Shown here in pieces: positions 9,700-17,349 of a stretch of DNA of 64,000 nt. Where the stretch lies: the NCBI RefSeq assembly GCF_040729435.1, contig NZ_CP160398.1:1116001-1180000 (forward strand), written 5' to 3'. Made by a program: the position numbers and the translations under genes. Source of the DNA: Pseudomonas sp. HOU2 (GTDB lineage Bacteria; Pseudomonadota; Gammaproteobacteria; Pseudomonadales; Pseudomonadaceae). The notes beneath the pieces are model-generated. The model saw only the letters and a list, made by a program, of their open reading frames with translations, ran no database searches and was not told the DNA's origin. Every line of letters begins with the position of its first letter. Positions within the stretch are counted from its first letter, which is position 1.

Positions 9700-9703
9700 T
9701 TCA

Positions 9704-10393
9704 ATGAGTGTCCGCTGTTTTGCTTTGCTGTTGTTGTTCATCGCCTGTGGCGCCCAGGCGGGCGCGCCCCGTACTTTTACCGAGGCCAAGAAAGTCGCCT
9801 GGAAACTCTATGCACCGCAGTCCACCGAGTTTTACTGCGGGTGCAAGTACACCGGCAACAAGGTGGACTTGAAGGCATGCGGTTACGTGCCGCGCAAAAA
9901 TGCCAAGCGCGCCTCGCGCATCGAATGGGAGCACATCGTCCCGGCGTGGGAGTTCGGTCACCAGCGTCAATGCTGGCAATCGGGCGGGCGCAAGAATTGC
10001 ACCCGCTATGACCCGAGCTATCAGAAAGCCGAAGCCGACCTGCACAACCTGGTGCCAAGCATTGGTGAGGTCAACGGTGATCGCAGCAACTTCAGTTATG
10101 GCTGGTTGCCGGTGCAATCCGGGCAGTACGGCTCGTGCCTGACCCAGGTCGACTTCAAAGCCAAGAAGGTCATGCCGCGCCCGTCGATTCGCGGCATGAT
10201 CGCGCGCACCTATTTCTACATGAGCAAGCAGTACGGCTTGCGCCTGTCGAAACAGGATCGGCAGTTGTACGAAGCGTGGGACAAGACTTACCCGGTGCAG
10301 GACTGGGAACGTCAACGCAATCAGAGCGTGGCGTGCGTGATGGGACGCGGCAATGAATTTGTCGGCCCGGTAAACCTGAAAGCCTGCGGCTGA
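9704..10393 (+). CDS. endA: Endonuclease I, periplasmic
   Basis: 229 residues, close to E. coli EndA (235). A signal peptide (cleavage after GAQA, about residue 19) sends it to the periplasm. The catalytic metal-binding region is IEWEHIVPAWEFGHQRQCW, with His and Glu/Gln as in endonuclease I, then DLHNLVPSIGEVNGDRSN. Eight or so cysteines suggest disulfides. The family degrades double-stranded DNA non-specifically. A longer frame to 9590 exists but runs inside the preceding gene; the ATG at 9704 gives the signal peptide. It is the second gene of the LexA-controlled unit. Confidence 0.93.
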   Translation: MSVRCFALLLLFIACGAQAGAPRTFTEAKKVAWKLYAPQSTEFYCGCKYTGNKVDLKACGYVPRKNAKRASRIEWEHIVPAWEFGHQRQCWQSGGRKNCTRYDPSYQKAEADLHNLVPSIGEVNGDRSNFSYGWLPVQSGQYGSCLTQVDFKAKKVMPRPSIRGMIARTYFYMSKQYGLRLSKQDRQLYEAWDKTYPVQDWERQRNQSVACVMGRGNEFVGPVNLKACG

Positions 10394-10410
10394 TTCTTCA
10401 GCCCAAAAGA

Positions 10411-10445
10411 AAAGGCCTCGAACGTGATGTTCGAGGCCTTTTTAT
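10411..10445. terminator. Bidirectional terminator between endA and the reductase gene
   Basis: Arms of 13 bp (AAAGGCCTCGAAC / GTTCGAGGCCTTT) with a short loop, followed by T5 on the plus strand and, through the A-rich left flank, T-rich on the minus strand. It serves the two convergent transcripts. Confidence 0.9.
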
Positions 10446-10447
10446 TT

Positions 10448-11359
10448 TTAGCTGCCAGCCTTGTTGTAGCGCCAATAGCCCATCAGATTGAGTGACTCGC
10501 GGGGGATACCGCACTCCTTGATCAGGTATTTGCGCAGACGCATGACTGCCGCGCTTTCTCCGGCAATCCAGGCATAAAATCCTTCAGGGGCCGTATTGGC
10601 GATCTCCCAGAGGATGTCTTTGTCGATATCGACCTCGGCGAGTTCGGCAGCTTGCCCGACCGATGAATCCTCTGCCGGCAGGAACGCCTGCTGCACCGCC
10701 TCTACCATCAGCGCCCCAGCCACTACTTCTGGCGTCTGATCGCGAACCAGCCACTGCACCGACAGCCCAGGCCAATCCGGCACCGGGAGCATGTCTGGTG
10801 GGCTGTCCACTTCAAAGTAAGCCTGAGTCTGAGGCGGTTCAGCCATGGCAGCCAACTCGTCAAGAATGCCCATGGCGGCCGGCAATGCCGTGGCATCCGC
10901 CACCAGCAAAACCTCCTTGAGCACCTGCGGCGGTTTCCATTCAAACCCTCCGGCGTCCTGCGCGGAAAAATTACTGTCGGGAGCGAGAATCTGCATCGAC
11001 GCTCCCGGCTGCGCACGCAGCGCCCAGCGCGACGCGGGACCGGTCTCGCCATGCAGGACAAAATCGATGTCGACCTCGCCCTGATCGACGCGCAAATGAC
11101 GAATGGTGTAGGTGCGCATTGCTGGCCGCCGGCTCGCCAGCATCGAACGAAAACGCGCGTACCAGCCCTCCTCCTGCGCAAGACTTGCAGGCGATCCATC
11201 TTCAGCAGGAAAGAACAGTTTGACGCGCTGATCCGGCGCCCAGGTGGCCATGCCACCTATCGAAGGGTCGGCGAGCGTGATCCGCATCATGTGCGGACTC
11301 AACAACGTCTTGCGGTGCAAAACCGCATTGAAAAGTTTGTAGGGAGCGGCGGAGGCCAT
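10448..11359 (-). CDS. Siderophore-interacting protein (FAD-dependent ferric-siderophore reductase)
   Basis: 303 residues. An N-terminal FAD-binding domain carries the RTYTIR motif (about residue 80) that contacts the flavin; a C-terminal SIP domain binds NAD(P)H (YAWIAGESAAVMRLRKYL near residue 265). Family members such as ViuB and YqjH release iron from siderophores in the cytosol. The start at 11359 is preceded by GGAG at 6 nt; an upstream in-frame ATG at 11407 has no such site. The gene stands alone. A perfect palindrome at 11387-11405 suggests a dedicated repressor rather than only Fur. Confidence 0.9.
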   Translation of the reverse strand: MASAAPYKLFNAVLHRKTLLSPHMMRITLADPSIGGMATWAPDQRVKLFFPAEDGSPASLAQEEGWYARFRSMLASRRPAMRTYTIRHLRVDQGEVDIDFVLHGETGPASRWALRAQPGASMQILAPDSNFSAQDAGGFEWKPPQVLKEVLLVADATALPAAMGILDELAAMAEPPQTQAYFEVDSPPDMLPVPDWPGLSVQWLVRDQTPEVVAGALMVEAVQQAFLPAEDSSVGQAAELAEVDIDKDILWEIANTAPEGFYAWIAGESAAVMRLRKYLIKECGIPRESLNLMGYWRYNKAGS

Positions 11360-11386
11360 GCGGAGCTCCTTCGAGAAATCGTGATT

Positions 11387-11405
11387 GACTCGTATAAGAC
11401 GAGTC
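11387..11405. promoter_or_regulatory. Perfect palindromic operator upstream of the reductase gene
   Basis: GACTCGT-ATAAG-ACGAGTC: 7-bp arms, 5-bp spacer, 28 bp before the start codon. The form is typical of TetR- or PadR-type operators. No regulator gene lies beside it in the window. Confidence 0.6.
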
Positions 11406-11445
11406 ACCGGCGATATCCTTTAGGTCGCTCCGCTGAAAGTGCTGC

Positions 11446-11814
11446 TTACGGCGCGAGCGGATGCTCGACGATCACCGACTCGACGTTCTGCTTCTTGGCC
11501 TTCACCAATGCCGCATCCACCTCTACCTTGCGCGCTTGCGCCTCGGCCTGGGAGTTGAACGGGCCAATCAGGATCCGGGTCTTGCCGCTGCTGTCCTTGA
11601 TCACGGTCGGCACGAACGCATGTTCGATCAACCAGCCACTCAGGTCACTGACAGCCTGAGGTGTTTCACCGCGTACTTCGAGGTCCCACTGCGGGGCGGA
11701 CGCTGCCGCAGGTGCGGCCGCGACTGCCGTCTTCGGCTTCTGCACGTCTACACTTTTGCCTTCACCACATCCCGCCAATGCCAGTGCCGCGACCATCCAG
11801 ACCAGTTTGCGCAC
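11446..11814 (-). CDS. SPOR-domain lipoprotein
   Basis: 122 residues from a GTG start, chosen because GAGGAAAG lies 5 nt upstream and the start gives a proper lipoprotein signal (short basic n-region, hydrophobic core, lipobox ALAGC at about residues 13-17). An alanine/proline-rich linker leads to a C-terminal SPOR-like domain (WLIEHAFVPTVI, RILIGPFNSQAEAQARKVEVD) of the peptidoglycan-binding type. Likely membrane-anchored in the periplasm; precise role unknown. The reductase gene follows on the same strand after 86 bp, with its own operator. Confidence 0.8.
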   Translation of the reverse strand: MRKLVWMVAALALAGCGEGKSVDVQKPKTAVAAAPAAASAPQWDLEVRGETPQAVSDLSGWLIEHAFVPTVIKDSSGKTRILIGPFNSQAEAQARKVEVDAALVKAKKQNVESVIVEHPLAP

Positions 11815-12064
11815 AACGCTTTCCTCGAAAATCACAAAGCGGCGATCTTAACATTCATAAATACTTGGCGAGGCCCGCAAAATGGGCACAAAACAACGAG
11901 ATTGATGATTGCAGCCTCTGTATAGTTACGCCCTGGGAATTAATGCCGCATCTGCGCGTCAGAAAGAGGCACCCAAACCGTGAGACTTCGCACTAATCTA
12001 TACGTACCACCGACCTCTGCACTGTCTGAATCAGGTGCCCTACAAAGCAATCAAGGAGAAGACC

Positions 12065-12259
12065 ATGCTGATACTCACCCGCAAAGTCGGTGAAAGCATA
12101 AATATTGGTGATGACATTACGATCACCATCCTCGGCGTAAGCGGTCAGCAAGTCCGTATCGGCATCAACGCCCCGAAAAACGTCGCCGTGCACCGTGAAG
12201 AGATCTATCAGCGCATTCAGGCCGGCCTGACCGCCCCGGACAAGCCACAAACGCCCTGA
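12065..12259 (+). CDS. rsmE: CsrA/RsmA-family RNA-binding translational regulator RsmE
   Basis: 64 residues. The CsrA fold is complete: [15 protein letters not shown], then [19 protein letters not shown] with the RNA-binding Arg44. The sequence ([23 protein letters not shown] and tail [13 protein letters not shown]) matches RsmE of fluorescent pseudomonads rather than RsmA (LTRRCAESLIIGD). RsmE represses GacS/GacA-regulated mRNAs by binding GGA motifs. Its own Shine-Dalgarno CAAGGAGA resembles an Rsm target, so autoregulation is likely. Confidence 0.94.
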   Translation: MLILTRKVGESINIGDDITITILGVSGQQVRIGINAPKNVAVHREEIYQRIQAGLTAPDKPQTP

Positions 12260-12276
12260 GCCACCCCGCCGTCAGT

Positions 12277-12309
12277 AGCCAGTCCGTTTGCCTTCGCGCA
12301 AGACTGGCT
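12277..12309 (+). terminator. Stem-loop downstream of rsmE
   Basis: Arms AGCCAGTC / GACTGGCT continue into an imperfect inner stem around CTTC. It lies 18 bp after the rsmE stop. No clear T run, so efficiency is uncertain. Confidence 0.6.
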
Positions 12310-12485
12310 AAAGATTCACGCGCCGTACTGCCATCCGCTCCCCAGTCCGCTGGGCACGGCGCCTGACACATCCCCCTCTCCGCTTCATTCGCTCCCGCCC
12401 CCCCTCTCCTGCAGCGCGATACTACCTGCGACTGCCAAGCCTGGCTGTCAGACATTTCCGAGAGAACACAGAGAATTGCTCCCTG

Positions 12486-12941
12486 CTAGCCGAACGTCAC
12501 GCCGCGCGCCATGCCGGTGGCTGCAATTACCATCAATACCAACAGCAGCGCCTCGACGTGACTGATCCGTGCATACAGCTTTGCACGCCCGATATCGAAC
12601 GCCTTGCCCCGCGCTAACGCTATCCGCCATTTGACCAGTGTGATCATCGGCGCCAGCTCTGCCAGCAGAATCAGCACGAACAACGTCATCTTCAAATGGA
12701 ACAGCGGCTGATGCAGATAGTAGTCAGTACCCTTTTCAAATCCGCCAAAAGCACGCATACCGCCAGTGACCAGCAGAGTCAGCGCGGCAATCCCCCACAG
12801 ATTATCCGCAAGCAGTACTCGCTTCGCCTCACCGACGCCAGCGGCCAGACGACTGAACGCCGTGCCACGGGTCAACACAGCCCAGAAGCCCAAGGCAAAA
12901 GCCAAGAGATGAATAGCGGCGAGAAACCAATTAACCAGCAT
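12486..12941 (-). CDS. DUF2214 family inner-membrane protein
   Basis: 151 residues with four predicted membrane helices (about 5-25, 48-65, 83-103, 130-148). The pattern of an N-terminal WFLAAIHLLAFALGFWAVL and a middle LFHLKMTLFVLILLAEL with intramembrane His residues matches DUF2214. Function unknown; paired histidines in such proteins hint at haem or metal binding, which is inference. Monocistronic. Confidence 0.82.
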   Translation of the reverse strand: MLVNWFLAAIHLLAFALGFWAVLTRGTAFSRLAAGVGEAKRVLLADNLWGIAALTLLVTGGMRAFGGFEKGTDYYLHQPLFHLKMTLFVLILLAELAPMITLVKWRIALARGKAFDIGRAKLYARISHVEALLLVLMVIAATGMARGVTFG

Positions 12942-13083
12942 CGACGAACTCCTTGAAAAAGCCCTGGAAAACGCCAGTCAGTAGTAGTCGAAAAAAACCG
13001 GTTTCGCCCGCACACAACTGTGGGACTGGAAAGCTTCGCGCAGGAAGCAAGGAGACAGAGCGGGGAATCCGCCGAATCGCAGG

Positions 13084-13122
13084 CAAAAAAAATCCCAAGC
13101 AGCTGATGGAAGCTTGGGATTT
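13084..13122 (-). terminator. Strong orphan rho-independent terminator (minus strand)
   Basis: Perfect 10-bp arms AATCCCAAGC / GCTTGGGATT with an 11-nt loop, followed on the minus strand by eight T residues (A run at 13085-13092). No credible protein gene ends here on the minus strand; see the candidate small RNA. Confidence 0.85.
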
Positions 13123-13330
13123 AAAAATGCATAAACCGTGGTGGTGAACGCGGGGCAGATGTTACTGAAGTTCACGATCAGCAACAACATTTTTTTGATA
13201 ACCGGTCGGTTAAAAATGCCGGTAACCCGTTCAATATCCACACTTTTTCGACGGATCCAAAAATAAACAGAAAGCCATATCAGCAGATCGTGTTATTTCG
13301 AAACACGCTAAGCACCCAAGGTAACGAACG
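13084..13330 (-). ncRNA. Candidate small RNA ending at the orphan terminator
   Basis: The 504-bp gap between the DUF2214 gene and tRNA-Val(GAC) has two minus-strand terminators. The one at 13387-13416 ends the tRNA transcript; the one at 13084-13122 needs a separate transcript starting between them. The interval has no good reading frame (the only long one, 12978-13241, runs through the terminator hairpin). It contains a second inverted repeat (ACCGG..CCGGT, about 13201-13223) and a C-rich unpaired segment reading CTGCCCCGCG on the minus strand, a common seed type in Pseudomonas small RNAs. The 5' end is a guess. Confidence 0.4.
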
Positions 13331-13386
13331 ATCTGAAGATACCGAGGCAAGCGCCTGAACCACGGTTCCGGCAAATCGCAGACAAC

Positions 13387-13416
13387 AAAAAAGGGCCCAC
13401 CTTTCGGTGAGCCCTT
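13387..13416 (-). terminator. Terminator of tRNA-Val(GAC)
   Basis: Stem AAGGGC.CACC / GGTG.GCCCTT with a TTTC loop (one mismatch), followed on the minus strand by six T residues. It lies 30 bp beyond the tRNA 3' end. Confidence 0.85.
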
Positions 13417-13445
13417 CTAGACCGCCCAGCAGAGCGGATTTTGTT

Positions 13446-13522
13446 TGGTAGGCGCGATTGGACTCGAACCAACGACCCCCACCATGTCAAGGTGGTGCTC
13501 TAACCAACTGAGCTACGTGCCT
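13446..13522 (-). tRNA. tRNA-Val(GAC)
   Basis: 77 nt including an encoded CCA. The anticodon stem CCACC / GGTGG encloses loop TTGACAT, anticodon GAC. D-arm AGCTCAGTTGGTTAGAGC and T-arm GGTTCGAGTCC are normal. The acceptor stem AGGCACG / CGCGCCT has one A-C mismatch at position 5-68. Confidence 0.95.
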
Positions 13523-13706
13523 GCTGTGAGGCGGCATTCTACGGAATTCCGGAGGGGTGTCAACACCTTTTTTTCACCTAACCCTATGAATATGCAAAAT
13601 ATTTAATTTCGGGCCGATGAAGAAGATTTTTCCGGCGGCTGGCGGAGGTTTTTCAACTCGGGTAGGATCGGCGCACTCGTAAAATATATTAAACAGAGGC
13701 TGCAGG

Positions 13707-14990
13707 ATGGCGAACACCCCTTACCCAGAGTCTTATTACGCTGCGTCGGCCAATGCCGTACCGCCACGTCCGGCCTTGCAGGATGATGTGGAGACGGATG
13801 TCTGTGTGATCGGCGCCGGGTACACCGGGCTGTCCTCGGCCTTGTTTCTACTGGAGAACGGTTTCCGCGTCACAGTCCTGGAAGCAGCGAAGGTCGGCTT
13901 CGGTGCGTCGGGGCGTAATGGCGGGCAGATCGTCAACAGCTATAGCCGCGATATCGACGTTATCGAACGCACGGTTGGCCCCAAGCAGGCGCAACTGCTC
14001 GGGCAGATGGCCTTCGAGGGCGGCCGGATCATTCGCGAGCGCGTGGCCAAGTACAACATCCAGTGCGATCTGAAGGACGGCGGCGTGTTCGCTGCCCTCT
14101 CCGCCAAGCAGATGGGGCACCTGGAGTCGCAGAAGCGCCTGTGGGAGCGCTTCGGCCATACGCAACTGGAACTGCTCGACCAGCGCCGGATTCGCGAAGT
14201 GGTGGCGTGCGATCAATACGTCGGCGGCATGCTCGACATGAGCGGCGGCCACATCCATCCGCTGAACCTGGCGCTCGGCGAAGCCGCTGCAGTCGAGTCC
14301 CTCGGCGGCACGATCTATGAGCAATCACCAGCCGTGCGCATCGAGCGCGGTGCCAACCCAGTGGTGCACACACCGCAAGGCAAGGTCAGGGCCAAATTCA
14401 TCATCGTCGCTGGCAACGCCTACCTCGGTAATCTGGTGCCGGAACTGGCGGCGAAATCGATGCCGTGCGGCACCCAGGTGATCACCACCGAACCGCTGGG
14501 CGATGAGCTGGCGAAAACTCTGTTGCCGCAGGATTACTGCGTCGAAGACTGCAATTACCTGCTCGACTACTACCGCCTGACCGGCGACAAGCGCCTGATC
14601 TTCGGTGGTGGTGTGGTTTACGGGGCGCGAGATCCGGCGAACATCGAAGCGATCATCCGCCCGAAAATGCTCAAGGCGTTCCCGCAATTGAAAGACGTGA
14701 AGATCGACTACGCGTGGACGGGCAACTTCCTGCTGACCCTGTCGCGCCTGCCGCAGGTTGGGCGCCTGGGGGACAACATCTATTACTCGCAGGGCTGCAG
14801 TGGCCACGGCGTGACCTACACGCATCTGGCCGGCAAGGTGCTGGCTGAAGCATTGCGCGGTCAGGCTGAGCGTTTTGATGCGTTTGCCGATCTGCCGCAT
14901 TACCCGTTCCCGGGCGGGCAGATGTTGCGTACGCCGTTTGCGGCGTTGGGTGCGTGGTATTACGGATTGCGTGACAAACTGGGTTTCTGA
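13707..14990 (+). CDS. FAD-dependent oxidoreductase, gamma-glutamylputrescine oxidase (PuuB/PauB) type
   Basis: 427 residues, DAO-family. The Rossmann motif VCVIGAGYTGLSSALFLLE (residues ~31-49) binds FAD; FGASGRNGGQIV follows, typical of PuuB/PauB and related amine oxidases; the C-terminus has YSQGCSGHGVTYTHLAGKVLAE. Such enzymes oxidise gamma-glutamylated polyamines. Pseudomonas genomes hold several paralogues and this one has no pau/puu neighbours, so the exact substrate is open. Monocistronic, GCAGG Shine-Dalgarno. Confidence 0.82.
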   Translation: MANTPYPESYYAASANAVPPRPALQDDVETDVCVIGAGYTGLSSALFLLENGFRVTVLEAAKVGFGASGRNGGQIVNSYSRDIDVIERTVGPKQAQLLGQMAFEGGRIIRERVAKYNIQCDLKDGGVFAALSAKQMGHLESQKRLWERFGHTQLELLDQRRIREVVACDQYVGGMLDMSGGHIHPLNLALGEAAAVESLGGTIYEQSPAVRIERGANPVVHTPQGKVRAKFIIVAGNAYLGNLVPELAAKSMPCGTQVITTEPLGDELAKTLLPQDYCVEDCNYLLDYYRLTGDKRLIFGGGVVYGARDPANIEAIIRPKMLKAFPQLKDVKIDYAWTGNFLLTLSRLPQVGRLGDNIYYSQGCSGHGVTYTHLAGKVLAEALRGQAERFDAFADLPHYPFPGGQMLRTPFAALGAWYYGLRDKLGF

Positions 14991-15015
14991 TCAGTTTTCT
15001 TGACTGACAAACAAC

Positions 15016-15119
15016 TGTGGCGAGGGAGCTTGCTCCCGCTGGGTCGCGAAGCGGCCCCTCTTTCATCCAGGAAAGAAGGCCTGCTGTGCAGTCCAGCGGG
15101 AGCAAGCTCCCTCGCCACA
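15016..15119. repeat. REP-like inverted pair, family D
   Basis: Two inverted copies of a ~26-bp unit beginning TGTGGCGAGGGAGCTTGCTC and ending CCGCTGG, separated by about 50 bp. Each copy is itself a hairpin (GGGAGC-TT-GCTCCC). Lies between two convergent genes. A related single hairpin is at 63706-63731. Confidence 0.9.
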
Positions 15120-15138
15120 AATATTTGCAAAATTCAGA

Positions 15139-16110
15139 TCAGAGCTGGTCTCGGCCAATCCCGCTTCGAATCCGCAAGATATCCGCCAGCACCGCCAAGG
15201 CGATCTCAGCAGGCGTCTTGCTGCCCAGGTTCAAGCCGATCGGCGCATGAATCCGCGCCAGTTCAACTTCCCCCAAACCGCCAATCCTGCGCAAGCGCTC
15301 GAAGCGTTTCTGCGAAGTCTGCTGCGAACCCATGACGCCAATGTAAAACGCCTCGGTGCGCACCGCTTCCATCATCGCCAGATCGTCGATGCGCGGATCG
15401 TGAGTCAACGCGACCACCGCGGTATCGCGATGACAACCGCCATCAGCGATGAACACTGACGGCAACTGTCGACGAATCTCCACGCCGTTGAGCACCACGC
15501 CTTCGAGCACTTCGTCGCGCGGATCGCAAAGAATCACTTCAAAGCCGAGACCCACCGCGAACTCGGCACAGGCCTGCGCCACACTGGAGTAGCCCGCCAG
15601 CAGCAAGCGCTGGGCGGCACCCACGCGAATCCGCACCCGATCGATCTCGCGCTCGATGCGCGCGCCCTGCTCGCGATCAGCGAACAGACTGCGCGCACCA
15701 CTGGCCAGATCAACTTCGCGAATCAAGCGGCGCTGCCCAAGCAACGCCGATTCGAGTTCACGCAGATGCGCCTGCACCTCGCAATTGGCGTCAAATTTCT
15801 CTACCAGTACGTCAAGAATGCCGCCACAGGGCAGACTGACCCGCGAGCGCGGATCATCACCTTCGCCGTAACGCACCACGTTGACCGCATCGAGAAACGC
15901 ACCTTCAGCCACGCGCTCGAGAAAATCTTCCTCGACACAACCACCGGACAGCGACCCGATCCACAGGCCTTCATCGTTCACTGCCAGTAACGAACCCGGC
16001 GCACGCGGTGCCGAGCCGTAGGTGGTCAGCACGGTGCAGAGCCAAATACGCTGCCCCGCCACCGACCACTCCAGCGCCCGCCGCACAACCTGTAGATCGA
16101 GATGCTGCAT
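15139..16110 (-). CDS. XdhC/CoxI family molybdoenzyme maturation protein
   Basis: 323 residues with an N-terminal XdhC_CoxI domain (YGSAPRAPGSLLAV, GSLSGGCVEEDF with the conserved Cys) and a C-terminal Rossmann XdhC_C domain (VALTHDPRIDD, YIGVMGSQQTSQKRFERL). In characterised systems XdhC binds and sulfurates the molybdenum cofactor before insertion into xanthine dehydrogenase-family enzymes. It starts 1 bp after the cytochrome gene and is the last gene of the molybdoenzyme operon, so the enzyme at 17882-20713 is its likely client. Confidence 0.9.
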   Translation of the reverse strand: MQHLDLQVVRRALEWSVAGQRIWLCTVLTTYGSAPRAPGSLLAVNDEGLWIGSLSGGCVEEDFLERVAEGAFLDAVNVVRYGEGDDPRSRVSLPCGGILDVLVEKFDANCEVQAHLRELESALLGQRRLIREVDLASGARSLFADREQGARIEREIDRVRIRVGAAQRLLLAGYSSVAQACAEFAVGLGFEVILCDPRDEVLEGVVLNGVEIRRQLPSVFIADGGCHRDTAVVALTHDPRIDDLAMMEAVRTEAFYIGVMGSQQTSQKRFERLRRIGGLGEVELARIHAPIGLNLGSKTPAEIALAVLADILRIRSGIGRDQL

Positions 16111-16111
16111 G

Positions 16112-17347
16112 TCAGTGCGCCTTGTGCTCGACGGCCGGAGCGTCAGCCTGCAGCTTCTGCACGTCGCTCACTGCCAACTCTGCCGATTGACCGCCCCAGC
16201 CTTGACGCAGGTAGTTCAGCAGATCGGTCAGTTGCTCAGGCTTGAGCTTGTCGGCGAAACCCGGCATCGGTTGCATGTGTTCGAACCCGGCGAATTTCTG
16301 CTCGCCGATGCCGTCCTCGATCACCCGCACCAGGTTGCGCGGATCTTCCAGACGCAACGTGGTGTTGCCACGCATCGCCACGGCGATGTGCGGTTTGCCT
16401 TCGCCACCAGCGGCATGGCAACCGGCGCAGACGTTCAAATATTCCTGACGACCGCGTTGCGCACTGGCACTGAGCTTTTCCACGGGCACTTCGCTCAGCT
16501 CTTTTGCCGCTGGCGGCTTGTCGCCGAGCAGGAAGGTCGCCATCGCCGCCAGATCCTGATCGTTCAGGCCTTGGGTGCTGTTGTGGAACACCGGGAACAT
16601 CTCGTTGAACATCGTGCCCTGCGCGCTCATGCCGTGCTTGAGGAACGTGCTCAGGTCCTGCTGATTCCAGCCGCGCGCCGCCAGATCGGTGGCGAGCAGG
16701 CTCGGGGCCAGATACCCGTTGAGGATGCCGCCGGTCAGGCGCTTGTCCAGTTGCATCGCGCCCGGCAGGCCGCGTGGCGTGTGGCATTCGCCGCAGTGAC
16801 CGAGCACTTCGACCATGTACTGGCCGCGTTTCCAGGCATCGCTTTTGCCTTCGGCCGGCTCCAGCTTCAGGGCTTTGCCGTACATCATGTTCCAGCCGAT
16901 CAGGCCCGGACGCACGTTGAACGGAAAGCTCAAACTGGTGACCGGCGCGGCGCGCTCGATCGGCTCGATGGTTTTCAGGTACGCGTGAATCGCATCCGAG
17001 TCTTCCCGAGGCATCAGGTGATACGAGGTGTACGGCATCGCCGGGTACAGATTGGCGCCGTCACGACGCTTGCCCTCGGTCAGCGCAGCGAAGAACTCGT
17101 CATCGCTGTATTGGCCGATGCCGTGCTCTTTGCTCGGGGTGATGTTGGTGCCGTAGATCGTGCCGAACGGCGACACGATCGGCAGCCCGCCAGCAAACGG
17201 CGCGCCACCCGGTGCGGTGTGGCACGCCATGCAGTCGGCGGCGCGGGCGAGGTATTCGCCGCGCTTGACCTGATCATCAGCGTGGGCAAACAACACCGGC
17301 GCAGCCAGCCCGACCGCCAGGGTCAGGCGGGTCAGTAGATGCTTCAT
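16112..17347 (-). CDS. Triheme cytochrome c, electron acceptor of the molybdoenzyme
   Basis: 411 residues. Signal peptide MKHLLTRLTLAVGLAAPV.. cleaved near AHA (about residue 23). Three haem c sites are visible: CMACH, CGECH and CAGCH, at roughly residues 38, 183 and 325, as in the cytochrome subunits of membrane-bound alcohol and aldehyde dehydrogenases. GGAGG precedes the ATG at 17347; the frame extends upstream only inside the neighbour. It probably passes electrons from the 2Fe-2S subunit to ubiquinone or a terminal oxidase. Confidence 0.92.
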   Translation of the reverse strand: MKHLLTRLTLAVGLAAPVLFAHADDQVKRGEYLARAADCMACHTAPGGAPFAGGLPIVSPFGTIYGTNITPSKEHGIGQYSDDEFFAALTEGKRRDGANLYPAMPYTSYHLMPREDSDAIHAYLKTIEPIERAAPVTSLSFPFNVRPGLIGWNMMYGKALKLEPAEGKSDAWKRGQYMVEVLGHCGECHTPRGLPGAMQLDKRLTGGILNGYLAPSLLATDLAARGWNQQDLSTFLKHGMSAQGTMFNEMFPVFHNSTQGLNDQDLAAMATFLLGDKPPAAKELSEVPVEKLSASAQRGRQEYLNVCAGCHAAGGEGKPHIAVAMRGNTTLRLEDPRNLVRVIEDGIGEQKFAGFEHMQPMPGFADKLKPEQLTDLLNYLRQGWGGQSAELAVSDVQKLQADAPAVEHKAH

Positions 17348-17349
17348 GC

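Noticed and set aside
9590..9703. Upstream extension of endA
   Set aside because: It lies within the DUF1654 gene and would bury the signal peptide; the ATG at 9704 is right.
12978..13241. 87-codon open frame on the minus strand
   Set aside because: It crosses the orphan terminator hairpin and has no Shine-Dalgarno or protein-like composition.
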